Below are positions 1 through 7,721 of a stretch of 14,275 nt of DNA, piece after piece; the first letter of the stretch is position 1; the number at the start of each line of letters is the position of its first letter. Source of the DNA: Alphaproteobacteria bacterium UBA6187 (GTDB taxonomy: Bacteria; Pseudomonadota; Alphaproteobacteria; Rickettsiales; UBA6187). The notes under the pieces were generated by a model, which did not search any database, was not told the origin of the DNA, and saw only the letters and a list, made by a program, of their open reading frames with translations. The position numbers and the translations under genes are program-made. The DNA lies in contig DITJ01000061.1 in assembly GCA_002422795.1 (NCBI GenBank), positions 1 to 14,275 on the forward strand. Reading direction: 5' to 3'.

Positions 1-43
1 CCCGCACAGCGCAGCGGATGGCTTTTTTTAGTTCTTCGTCCAT
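1..43 (-). CDS. Start of an unidentified tail-cluster gene (partial, runs off the window)
   Basis: An ATG at 41-43 opens a frame reading MDEELKKAIRCAVR that runs off the left edge of the window. It starts 7 bases after the stop of the NlpC/P60-LamG chimera, with a weak AGGT ribosome-binding site just upstream, as expected for the next gene of the same minus-strand tail operon. Only 14 residues are visible, so no family can be assigned. In related alphaproteobacterial phages this position is occupied by small tail or lysis genes, but that is context and not sequence evidence. Confidence 0.45.
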   Translation of the reverse strand, partial: MDEELKKAIRCAVR

Positions 44-50
44 GATGTAC

Positions 51-866
51 CTATGATTGGAGTGGAATATTCCATTTGGCAGAAAGATAGGCTTCCACCA
101 GTTGACGCTGGGTGTCTGTTAACCTTCTGCTAAACAGTATAATTTCTGATAGATTGCCTCGATAATCACCAAAGCCTGTGCCATTACGATGACCGCCAAT
201 ACCAAGAATAGAGGTGCTCTCGGTTCTGTTGGCTACCATGCTTCCTAAATACGGAACTCCGGTTTCAAGCGTGGTGTTATTTCCTGCCTGTAACTCTCCT
301 CCAAGATAGTAAGAGGTCGATGTTAAGTGCTCCTGCCGAAATTGCGGTTCAGACGTATTAATAAAGCCGTTGGCGGTGGAAACGTTAAAATCGTGGCTTA
401 CGACAAAATCAACGTCACTGCCGCCTATCGGAAAAATGTTATCATTTGTAAAAACGGCAAATATTGTCAGCTCGCCAATGGTGACGGATGGTGCAATAAG
501 ATGTTTGCTATTAAATGTTAAGGTCGGTTTGCCATTCAAACCAGTGCTATTATAAGTTGGCTTCTTTGAGGCATTATCGCCCACCGCCATTTTCTCTATC
601 GGCACTTCGCGTAAATGCTGCTGAATGGATTTCACCAGCCGCCCTTGCTCAGGATACATGGAGTAATTGGTTTCATCCGCCGCAACGAGAGAGTTTCCTT
701 CACCGTCCTGAATGCCCAGCTCATCGATGAGGCCAATAATCAGCCCGATGCAATCCACGCCACCTGGACCGCGAATGGATTTCTTTAATCTGCCCTGATG
801 GTGATAATGAGTGCCAATCCATGTGCGCGCTTGCGCTACAATCTGTTCTGATGTGATATTAGCCAT
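51..866 (-). CDS. Chimeric ORF: N-terminal half of NlpC/P60 tail peptidase fused to a LamG-like tail-fibre domain
   Basis: Residues 1-98 match the start of the phage/GTA NlpC/P60 cell-wall peptidase (RcGTA g14-like): AxxWIGTxYxHQ near residues 13-24, then the catalytic-Cys box GGVDCIGLI with Cys39. The frame reaches MAVGDN (93-98), where a normal protein continues to a catalytic His in about 50 residues. That half is missing. From about residue 99 (ASKKPTYNSTGLNGKPTLTF) the sequence is a concanavalin/LamG-like beta-sandwich of the type at the ends of tail fibres, finishing with SEIILFSRRLTDTQRQLVEAYL (residues 240-261), a common end for this domain. I infer a deletion joining two genes in frame near 570-576. 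Its ATG overlaps the end of the DUF2163 gene by 8 bases, so the start is the normal operon start. Peptidase activity is unlikely without the His. The product could still bind a surface, or simply be a relic. Confidence 0.75.
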   Translation of the reverse strand: MANITSEQIVAQARTWIGTHYHHQGRLKKSIRGPGGVDCIGLIIGLIDELGIQDGEGNSLVAADETNYSMYPEQGRLVKSIQQHLREVPIEKMAVGDNASKKPTYNSTGLNGKPTLTFNSKHLIAPSVTIGELTIFAVFTNDNIFPIGGSDVDFVVSHDFNVSTANGFINTSEPQFRQEHLTSTSYYLGGELQAGNNTTLETGVPYLGSMVANRTESTSILGIGGHRNGTGFGDYRGNLSEIILFSRRLTDTQRQLVEAYLSAKWNIPLQS

Positions 867-1722
867 TTCTACCTGTCTTGTTTAAGGTTCCTGCGGTGGT
901 TAGAAGTTTATCGATACCAGGAACATCCGGTTCACCGCGAAAATTAATGATGTTGCTGAATTTGCTCTGGCAGGTTTCGCGGGTTTTATCGCAGCCTGCG
1001 ATGATATCCAGCGTGTCGCCCACCTGAATTGATTTACCCATAGGCAGTGCCAGCACCACCTGCGTGGAGGCAAATTCCTTCACCTCCATACGCCGCCCAT
1101 CGTTATTGCCCGACGACCACTGAACTTCACCACCAGTAAACCAGCCAGCTGCTTGGCTAAGCGTGCTTGCTTTGAAGGTCTGGTTATTGATGACTTCTGT
1201 GACCGTGGCAGCAACCGTAAAACCAGCCAACGCCACCTTGCATTTGCTATCACCCAATATGGCGCGGCACGATGGGGAGAAAACCTGACCGATGGTTTGC
1301 GATAAATGCTGCGTCAGCCCACGCACTTCCGCCTGAAACATTTGCTGGTTAATAGTGACCTCGCCAAGGCTACCACGCTTTACCACCATTTTGCCCTGAG
1401 TCAGGTCTTCATAATTGACGATGAAGATCTCAATTTCGGCAAAGTCATATAAGCCAGCCAACAATTCTTCCTCGGTAATCTTTGATGGAAAGGTCTGCCC
1501 TTCCACATCAAGATTATCCACGCTCATATTGGATTTACTTTCCACCGTGGTTGGCGTGAATCCGGCAATGGAATCATAATCCAGACTATCAAAGGTGATA
1601 GGCTCGTCGTGATCGGTAAAGCCAAGCTCCATGCCATCGGTGCGGATGATTTTCCAGCAGGTGGCAAGAGTGGTTAAACCACTGGCAAAATGCGCTTCTA
1701 ATTGTGGGGATATGACTCTCAT
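859..1722 (-). CDS. DUF2163 / BR0599-family tail hub protein (RcGTA g13-like)
   Basis: A 287-aa protein of the DUF2163 family (phage_BR0599 C-terminal domain), a baseplate hub component in alphaproteobacterial siphophages and gene transfer agents. The N-terminus has the family pattern CWKIIRTDGMELGFTDHDEP (residues 22-41), followed by SMSVDNLDVEG-type hub sequence near 64-75. The C-terminal half has four cysteines, Cys152, Cys161, Cys244 and Cys251, in the contexts SPSCRAILGDSKC and AGCDKTRETC. This resembles tail-tip proteins of the lambda gpL type, which bind an Fe-S cluster; cluster binding here is inference. The segment FRGEPDVPGID (261-271) is a family hallmark. Length is normal (about 290 aa) and the frame is intact. 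It overlaps the preceding DUF2460 gene by 4 bases (ATGA) and the next gene by 8, showing translational coupling. Confidence 0.9.
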   Translation of the reverse strand: MRVISPQLEAHFASGLTTLATCWKIIRTDGMELGFTDHDEPITFDSLDYDSIAGFTPTTVESKSNMSVDNLDVEGQTFPSKITEEELLAGLYDFAEIEIFIVNYEDLTQGKMVVKRGSLGEVTINQQMFQAEVRGLTQHLSQTIGQVFSPSCRAILGDSKCKVALAGFTVAATVTEVINNQTFKASTLSQAAGWFTGGEVQWSSGNNDGRRMEVKEFASTQVVLALPMGKSIQVGDTLDIIAGCDKTRETCQSKFSNIINFRGEPDVPGIDKLLTTAGTLNKTGRNG

Positions 1723-2318
1723 ACGCGCACCTCAATCAGCGGAATGCTGCTCCAGTTGCCAGCGTCGAAACTATCCATGGAAATCGACATCTCGTCGGTG
1801 TCAAAACGCACCGGCACATCGAACTCAAAATCAGCAGAAACAATGTCGCCATCTGCAGGGGCGGTATCAAACGTCACAATGCCTGTGGTCGTATCCACGC
1901 TCACACCGCTACTTTGCAACACCGCATCCACGTAAATATCAACCGTACCTGACACAGGCTTGGTGATATCACGCGAGACAGCAACCGAACCGCTGGAATA
2001 GAGCTTCACCAATTGAAATTCTGTGGTACTATCATCGCCAACGCCGATCTGGACGTTTTCAGCCTTATAATCGCTCCAATCCTTGAATCGGAAGCCCACT
2101 GCCTTACCACGCCGCGCACGGAAAAAGGCAATTAATGCAGCCCACTGGCTTTCGGTTTTAATGCCCGATGCCACATTATATTTAGCGCGGGACTGGCTCC
2201 ACTTGCTGTTGCGTTGCTCATAGCCCGAAACGGTGGCCACCACATCGGTCATAAATATAGGACCACCGGTTGCGCCGTAGCTGATATCGGTAGGGAACTG
2301 GATTTCTTCAAAACTCAT
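1719..2318 (-). CDS. DUF2460 distal-tail/baseplate protein (RcGTA g12-like)
   Basis: A 199-aa protein of the DUF2460 (TIGR02217) family, which forms the distal-tail ring joining tail tube and hub in gene transfer agents and related siphophages. The evidence is the opening FEEIQFPTDISYGATGGP (residues 3-20), the Y-E-Q-R-N-x-x-W-x-x-x-R-x-x-Y block near 33-47, and the RARRGKAVGFRFKDWSDYKA segment (68-87). The middle, 95-165, is a beta-rich insertion region ending in DTDEMSISMDSFDAGNWSSI. Length fits the family (about 200-210 aa) and there is no break. The ATG at 2316-2318 follows the broken tape-measure gene by 73 bases, and the stop overlaps the DUF2163 start. GC is near 50% in this block, well above the defence cassette. 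Confidence 0.9.
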   Translation of the reverse strand: MSFEEIQFPTDISYGATGGPIFMTDVVATVSGYEQRNSKWSQSRAKYNVASGIKTESQWAALIAFFRARRGKAVGFRFKDWSDYKAENVQIGVGDDSTTEFQLVKLYSSGSVAVSRDITKPVSGTVDIYVDAVLQSSGVSVDTTTGIVTFDTAPADGDIVSADFEFDVPVRFDTDEMSISMDSFDAGNWSSIPLIEVRV

Positions 2319-2391
2319 GGTTACACCTTATATTCTGTAATATTGTTATTTACTTACAGCATTTATTCTGTTGATAGGAATGGCCGAAGGG

Positions 2392-3041
2392 TCATAAATT
2401 CCTCCTTGCCCTCTCAATGGTTCTGGCCATATCCGCTGCGATCTGGCTTTGGCTTTGCCTGAATCCCTGAACATCGGGTGTTTGAATGTTCATATTGACG
2501 GTAACGGGTGCTGCGCCTGCGCCGTTTGGCATGATGTTAAGCGGAGAACTGCCAGCAAATGCCAGTTCTGGACCACGTTCACCCACCACGCCGAATTGAC
2601 CAGGCTTTAGTTTGCCCCCATCAGCAAAAAAGCCTCCGAAGAGGCTTGCTGCACTGGAAATCAGGCCGCCAACTCCGCCACTACCACCGCCGCCTTTAAC
2701 CCCAACGCTTTTAGTTTAATAAAAGCATCGGTCACTTCCTCCAATTGGAACGGAGTGGTGGCAGCAAATTCCTGAATAAAGCCAAATGCAACGCTGGCTT
2801 TCTCAGCAGAGCCGGTGATGGTACGCAAACTAGCTTCGAGCTTCTCAAACTTGGTAATCGTATCCACCACCTGCCTGCCAACAAAGGCAGTGGCCATCAA
2901 GCCACCAATACGCTGCAATCCACGTCCCATTTTGCTAAAACGCCGATCCATATCACCCACACCCTGATTGATTTGGGAGAAGGCTTTCTGCGTTTTATTA
3001 ACGGCGCGAATGGTAAATTTTGCTTCAGCGAATCTTGCCAT
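2392..3041 (-). pseudogene. Tail tape measure protein, centre deleted and frameshifted
   Basis: The frame from the ATG at 3041 gives a typical tape-measure N-terminus: MARFAEAKFTIRAVNKTQKA, a helical FSKMGRGLQRIGGLMATAF, then the conserved block with residues EFAATTPFQLEEVTDAFIKL (91-110). After KALGL (near 2697) the family normally continues for hundreds of residues. Here the sequence jumps to a tape-measure C-terminus in the -1 frame: a Gly-rich linker, SLFGGFFADGGKLKPGQFGV, then VGERGPELAF and a helical end, ARTIERARRNL, with the stop at 2392-2394. The annotated frame instead ends at 2661 after 126 aa. I read this as loss of the central coiled-coil part plus a frameshift at the join, so no working long tape measure is made. 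Total remaining coding length is about 216 residues. RcGTA has a naturally short tape measure of similar size, but the frame break argues against an intact short gene. Confidence 0.8.
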
Positions 3042-3080
3042 TTTGTTTGCTCGTAATTATATGGTTTGCTGCACACACAG

Positions 3081-3119
3081 TGAACCCACCACACCTATTT
3101 TCTAAGTGTGGTGGGTTCA
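3081..3119. terminator. Perfect 14-bp stem hairpin between the defence cassette and tape measure
   Basis: Arms 3081-3094 (TGAACCCACCACAC) and 3106-3119 are exact reverse complements around an 11-base loop. The stem is GC-rich. It lies about 110 bases after the third cassette gene and 40 bases before the tape-measure ATG. There is no clean T-run on the minus strand, so it may be a processing or transcription-ending hairpin without the full intrinsic signature, or the end of an inserted element. Confidence 0.4.
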
Positions 3120-3221
3120 TTATTTGGATATATAGGTTTTATATTCTACGGCTTTCGGCCATAAGCGGACATTTTTAAAGAGTCTGTCGTTTCAATAATA
3201 GAGGGCAATAAAGTTTTAAGA

Positions 3222-3245
3222 CTAAGGTTATCTATATAACCTTAG
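3222..3245 (-). terminator. Hairpin across the stop codon of the third cassette gene
   Basis: CTAAGGTTAT (3222-3231) and ATAACCTTAG (3236-3245) form a perfect 10-bp stem with a 4-base loop that contains the TAG stop. On the minus strand it is followed by an AT-rich but interrupted T tract (TCTTAAAACTTT). It is a plausible weak intrinsic terminator closing the hamA-hamB-third gene operon. Confidence 0.45.
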
Positions 3246-4065
3246 CCTCTTTCAAAACGCGTTCATATAATCGTAGAAATTGACTAGCAATGCCCCATTT
3301 TTTAGCGGGACTATCGTCGTTACTTAATAAAAGCGCAATAACCCAAAGAACTTCGTTTAGTATTTGAGTTACTGAAGACAAAACATTCTCAATCTCTTCC
3401 CCGACATCGAAAATCATAGCGTCCTCCGCGTAAAGAATTTTATTTCGGAAATCAACTCTGTGCTTAGCAAATTCCTTTACCGAATTATAGCCATGATTTT
3501 TTATCAACTCTTCAAACTCTTCATAAAGAGACTCAACAACATCCTCTTGCTCATCATTTTTGTTTAGAAAGAAGTGAAAAGGAGAATTGTCTATATGTTT
3601 TTCTCCTATGTGCAGCCTTAGCATAACTTTATTTTCAGCAATTATTGGCTCAATAGAAATATCTATACCGGGAGCTCCTTCAATTACATCTATGCTCATA
3701 CCGTTTTCAAGAAAGGTAGAAACAATGATAGCTATATTATGCACTGTTGGGGAAAAAAGCTGCTTTACAAAATGATTCTTAAATTTCTTGGTAATATGTT
3801 TGCAGTCAATAAAGCTATCCTCATTGCGTTTAATAATATCAAAAACTGCGACAGCTAACTCTTCTTCCGCCGCGATAAGGCGTATTGCAGACATTTCAGA
3901 GTCTATATCCTTAATGACCAACGCTTTTATGAAGTGCCTATAACAACTTTCAAGCCTACTCCTCACACTCGTGGTAGCGTTGTTATTTACAAATGCCCAA
4001 ATATCTTGGTTTATATGTTCATCCCAGAACTTTTGAGATTCGTTAGATAGAGCTTCAATATTCAT
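3232..4065 (-). CDS. Unknown 277-aa protein, third gene of the Hachiman cassette
   Basis: I do not recognise a named family. The protein looks soluble and mostly helical. Residues 35-80 form a helix-rich block, RLESCYRHFIKAL then AIRLIAAEEELAVAVFDIIK, followed by KKFKNHFVKQLFSPTVHNIA (93-112). The helix-with-EE then K/H-rich-helix pattern loosely recalls HEPN/AbiV-type helical proteins, but I see no clear RxxxxH active site. The middle (123-165) is beta-like (IDISIEP, VMLRLHIGEKHID), and the end (175-277) is helical and acidic, with a hydrophobic stretch VLWVIALLL (239-247) too short to call a membrane span. There is no signal peptide. It starts 25 bases after the hamB stop on the same strand and shares the cassette's low GC, so co-transcription is likely. 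Hachiman is normally a two-gene system, so this may be an accessory, regulator or independent defence gene. The frame is intact and real; the function is unknown. Confidence 0.8.
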   Translation of the reverse strand: MNIEALSNESQKFWDEHINQDIWAFVNNNATTSVRSRLESCYRHFIKALVIKDIDSEMSAIRLIAAEEELAVAVFDIIKRNEDSFIDCKHITKKFKNHFVKQLFSPTVHNIAIIVSTFLENGMSIDVIEGAPGIDISIEPIIAENKVMLRLHIGEKHIDNSPFHFFLNKNDEQEDVVESLYEEFEELIKNHGYNSVKEFAKHRVDFRNKILYAEDAMIFDVGEEIENVLSSVTQILNEVLWVIALLLSNDDSPAKKWGIASQFLRLYERVLKEAKVI

Positions 4066-4090
4066 TTTTTAAGCCCGTCCTTAGATACAA

Positions 4091-6628
4091 TTAAATTACT
4101 TCCAGCAATTCTTTAAATTCAGGAGAGTTTACATCCATCGCCTCTATCAGTGCTTCTTTGCTGATATTCATTAAAGTTCCTCCCTCGAAAACAAAAAATT
4201 CGCTATACTTTTCTAGTAGGAAATTAGCCAAATGCCGAGGAATTCCGACATTCTGTAACTCAATCACACGCCGGTCATTTGTGCCATATTCGAGAAATTC
4301 TCCCCAATTTTCACCTGCGCTCTTATCGCCTAACTTTTCTGCTAATATATCGTGATAATTACTGAAATAGTTCTTAAGCTTAAACCTTAGAATATTATCA
4401 ATATCCGATATGAGGTTATTGATCACTATATTGATGTGTTTTTGGCTATTTGAATTAAACGGAACTAACTCATTTACATCATATATTTCTCCCTTAGCTC
4501 TATAGTATTCAATTGAATTCGTAATCATCCAGCTTAAAGGCTGTGAATTCATCCAATTAGACATGAGAACCGCGTAGTATTTTAAAATATCCCTTGATGG
4601 AAGGAGCTTCTTTTTTCCCGCCGCCTCCTCTGTTTCCCAAGAATAAAAATCGCATAAAAGCTCTAATTTCTCCAATGCGGAAGAGTAACTAATATCTGAG
4701 GAAAGCTTCTTAGAAGCCAAGTCGTCCATCTTGTATATATGATTTTGATACTTCGATTTGATCATTGAATATGACGAAAGAATTTTCTCAGGTACCAACG
4801 TTTCGTTCTTCAATTTTTGCAAAATAGCTTTTGCGTTATCGTTTTTTTCTAAAAAATTAGACCTTAGAGGAGAGTCATCTGATCGAATTTCATGAATTAA
4901 AGCTATATTTGCATAATGATTCCAAATATTCCTCTCGTTCTCAGTAACAGATTGCTTCGTAAATTCTTTTCCTGAAAGGGATGCTTCAATATTTTTATAA
5001 AAGTTGCCCCGCCCAGAGCTTAATAAAGGCTCTATGGGCTTTATCTCCCTGTTTCTTACTACGTTCAAATCCTTTTCAGGGTGCTTCCATCTATTTCCCT
5101 TATCTATAACTCGAGCACAGATAATATTGCCTGAAAGCTCTCGCGTTAGCCTTCCGGCACGTCCGGCCAAATTCCAGAAATCAATATCCGTGAATTTTGT
5201 GAGGCCAATGGCATTGTTAAGTATAAATATATTTTTAGCCGGAAGATTAACGCCTTCTAGTAATGTTGAGGTGCAAAATACAAAATCTATAGCTTTATCG
5301 AAAAATAGTTGCTCGACCTTTTCTCGAATTCTTTGTGGAAGACTTCCGAAATGAAAAGCCACTCCCTTTTTAAGACAATTAATTAAAAAATATTTTTTAT
5401 GTAAGTGCTCTTCAATGGTAGATATAACTTCGTCAATACGACCATCTTCTTTATCTGGTAAAGTCTTCGAGAATTCTAAGGCATATTCGATGGTATCACT
5501 CTTTGTGTTACAATATATGATGCTGGCATCGCTCTTACTTAAACGCTTAATACATGTATAAAAATCATCACCGTTGAAATTGAAATCTATATTTTGTTCA
5601 CCCATCACATCTGAAAACATTAAACAACGCTCATCAAGAAGATCTAAAAAGTATCTATTTTGTGAAACAGGAGAGCTTTTCACGCTTTTTGCTTCTTCTG
5701 TGCTTTTTTCAAAAAGCTTTAAAAACACTTCAGGGTTAGGGATGTTGGGAGATGCAAAATATAGCTTAATGCTTTTTCTCTCAGCTTGTAGGATTGCATG
5801 GTAGTAGAGTGGACTTCTTGTATCATTTGGCGATGTAACTTTTTGTGCCTCATCAATGAATAAGTATCCAATTTTGGGATTATTAAAGTCCGCGAGATAC
5901 GCTATTAATCTCTCTGGCGTAAAAATAAAAATAAACTTTTTTTCTTCAGCTCGAAAAGTTTCGGGCACAGTAGGATGAGAAAGTGTTTTATAATTCTTAA
6001 TATCAGAGAATTCCTTTTTTAATTGTAACAAAGTTTGATTTATCAATGCTCTTGTTGGGACAAGGATAATAATATTCTCATTACAATTATTTTCCTCTAT
6101 CAAATGCCTTATAAACTCTTTGATAATAAAAGATTTCCCTAAAGATGTTGGTCCCGAAAAACTGTAATGATTGCTGTTCTTTAAATTGCTAAAAATCTCA
6201 TATTGTTCATCGGTAAAGATTAGATCTTTACTACGGGATTTCTGATATATTTCCTTAAGGCTTTTCTCAAAAATAAGTTCAATCGAATTATCATCAGAAC
6301 CTAAATCATTATCTTCTAGAAATTTTATCGCTGGGAAATTTCCAAGCTTAACTAAAATAGAGTGGGCAAACCTCTTAAAAAGAGTGTCACCCTTATAATC
6401 ATCAATCAAAAGGCTTACCGTTTTATAAGCTTTGTTCTGTGCATCAAATTTTTTTGAGCGTGAAAGAATGTCTGCAAAGCGTAGTAAATCAACATACTCC
6501 TTGGAGCTTAGATCGTCTTTTCTAGTATCAAAAAAGTTTGACGCAGATAACCGCTCTGCCTTTATAAATAAATCTTGAAAATATTTGTCTTCTAATATTT
6601 CGCCCGATAACTTATCAAAAAAACTCAT
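4091..6628 (-). CDS. hamB: HamB, Hachiman superfamily-2 helicase
   Basis: An 845-aa Ski2/DEAD-like helicase. Motifs appear in order: Walker A SGPTSLGKS (158-166), motif Ia PTRALINQ (191-198), TPERL (237-241), motif II FIDEAQ (257-262), motif III ASPN (292-295), motif IV IYCNTKSD (371-378), a Ski2-type GVAFHFGSLP (422-431), motif V STLLEGVNLPAKNIFI (454-469) and motif VI NLAGRAGR (486-493). About 130 residues precede the helicase core, and about 350 follow it with no motif I can name. In characterised Hachiman systems HamB binds and translocates on DNA, holds HamA inactive, and releases or activates it when it meets damaged or phage DNA. The start overlaps the hamA stop by 4 bases (ATGA), so the two are translationally coupled. 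All ATPase motifs look intact, so it should be active. The AT-rich composition differs sharply from the tail genes on either side. Confidence 0.92.
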   Translation of the reverse strand: MSFFDKLSGEILEDKYFQDLFIKAERLSASNFFDTRKDDLSSKEYVDLLRFADILSRSKKFDAQNKAYKTVSLLIDDYKGDTLFKRFAHSILVKLGNFPAIKFLEDNDLGSDDNSIELIFEKSLKEIYQKSRSKDLIFTDEQYEIFSNLKNSNHYSFSGPTSLGKSFIIKEFIRHLIEENNCNENIIILVPTRALINQTLLQLKKEFSDIKNYKTLSHPTVPETFRAEEKKFIFIFTPERLIAYLADFNNPKIGYLFIDEAQKVTSPNDTRSPLYYHAILQAERKSIKLYFASPNIPNPEVFLKLFEKSTEEAKSVKSSPVSQNRYFLDLLDERCLMFSDVMGEQNIDFNFNGDDFYTCIKRLSKSDASIIYCNTKSDTIEYALEFSKTLPDKEDGRIDEVISTIEEHLHKKYFLINCLKKGVAFHFGSLPQRIREKVEQLFFDKAIDFVFCTSTLLEGVNLPAKNIFILNNAIGLTKFTDIDFWNLAGRAGRLTRELSGNIICARVIDKGNRWKHPEKDLNVVRNREIKPIEPLLSSGRGNFYKNIEASLSGKEFTKQSVTENERNIWNHYANIALIHEIRSDDSPLRSNFLEKNDNAKAILQKLKNETLVPEKILSSYSMIKSKYQNHIYKMDDLASKKLSSDISYSSALEKLELLCDFYSWETEEAAGKKKLLPSRDILKYYAVLMSNWMNSQPLSWMITNSIEYYRAKGEIYDVNELVPFNSNSQKHINIVINNLISDIDNILRFKLKNYFSNYHDILAEKLGDKSAGENWGEFLEYGTNDRRVIELQNVGIPRHLANFLLEKYSEFFVFEGGTLMNISKEALIEAMDVNSPEFKELLEVI

Positions 6629-7533
6629 TTTGTTATCTCTTTCTGGATTTTTTTGCGGCTATCTTCTAGGTTCGTAAAGGGCAGCACATATACGTAAAAG
6701 TGATGCCCTGTAAGCTCATGTTCCTCAATTTTACTTTTTATGTGTTCAAAAGATTTCTTAACTTCAGACTTAACTTGCTCTTGGACTTTAAGGCGAAATT
6801 CCTGATTGGGAAGGCGCTTATCCTCTGCACTTATAGCTACTTCATAACCAACAAATACACCAAACGCATCATCCACCTCAAAATCATTATCCCGTTTTGG
6901 AACTATAACAGAGCGAATAAAATTAATTTCATCTTCTGAAAATTCTTCTTTCTCCAAATTATCGCTTACGAGTGATTTTTCGAACGGCAAACCGCTCTTT
7001 TCATCTCCCTTAGCGTTAACACAATTTTTGAATTCATAAATTGACTTAAAGGCATCAGTTAAGGCCGTTGTCAGTGACTTAATCGTCTTGGATTCTCCAA
7101 AAATAAGTTGATAATTTCCATCATCTAATTTTAAAAAATGCACACCGTCAGCACCGTTCACGTAATGTCCAGTAGATGTCTTTAATTCTAACTTGGAAAG
7201 AATTTTAGGAGCGTTTAAGTGAGTTTCGAGGAAGCAATATAAAAGAAGCTCGCCAAGTTCTCCTTTGTTCTTAAGATAATCAAGAAACTTTTCTCTGGCC
7301 TTTTTAGATAATGTTCCGGGGCGATCTGAATAACGCTCCCTTACCTTTCTTGACAAAGAATACTCTATCACTGGATCAGTTAAACGATCTGATAATGAAT
7401 TATAGTCAAACTCATTTGCATTTATTTTTAGTACAAACAGGTCCAACTTATTTTTGCCATACCCATCCAACACATTCGAATCTATATGGTCAAAGCCATC
7501 TAGAAATTCCTTGCTTTTGATACTTAGTTCCAT
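6625..7533 (-). CDS. hamA: HamA, DUF1837 nuclease effector of Hachiman
   Basis: A 302-aa DUF1837 protein, close to the usual HamA length. The PD-(D/E)xK-type nuclease core is visible: GELGELLLY (91-99, Glu94), then KLELKTSTGHYVNGADGVHF (114-133, Asp129), then IFGESK (144-149, Glu147 and Lys149). The GESK and GADGVH boxes are hallmarks of DUF1837. HamA partners the HamB helicase; published work describes it as a DNase restrained by HamB that degrades cellular and phage DNA once released, ending infection by killing the cell. The ATG at 7531-7533 has a GGAAG ribosome-binding site at 7541-7545. It is the first gene of the cassette and overlaps hamB by 4 bases. The roughly 190 bases before it separate it from the tail chaperone. 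No mutated catalytic residue is seen. Confidence 0.93.
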   Translation of the reverse strand: MELSIKSKEFLDGFDHIDSNVLDGYGKNKLDLFVLKINANEFDYNSLSDRLTDPVIEYSLSRKVRERYSDRPGTLSKKAREKFLDYLKNKGELGELLLYCFLETHLNAPKILSKLELKTSTGHYVNGADGVHFLKLDDGNYQLIFGESKTIKSLTTALTDAFKSIYEFKNCVNAKGDEKSGLPFEKSLVSDNLEKEEFSEDEINFIRSVIVPKRDNDFEVDDAFGVFVGYEVAISAEDKRLPNQEFRLKVQEQVKSEVKKSFEHIKSKIEEHELTGHHFYVYVLPFTNLEDSRKKIQKEITK

Positions 7534-7721
7534 GCTTCAACTTCCGGTAATGTATAAAACCAACAAAAGATTTCACCAATAACACCACCTACATATAAGC
7601 TTTTGCTGACCTTTTTCTGATGGCTTAAAACCCCTAAATACAACTCAGTGTCCACTTTGAGCACCAAGCTGCTATTTTTAATATTAAAATAGCACGGTTT
7701 AATTAAATCACACGCCTTTTC

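Noticed and set aside
2661..3041. Reading the 126-aa tape-measure ORF as a complete small gene
   Set aside because: Its last residues (KAAVVVAELAA) are an out-of-frame reading of the Gly-rich tape-measure C-terminus, so the stop is a frameshift product.
7551..7579. TTGGTG-17-TATACA promoter-like pair before hamA
   Set aside because: Its start site would fall inside the hamA ribosome-binding site, and the -35 matches consensus at only three positions.
7671..7693. GCTATTTT...AAAATAGC palindrome after the chaperone
   Set aside because: The stem is only 8 bp and nearly all A/T, with no T-run, so it is too weak to call a terminator.
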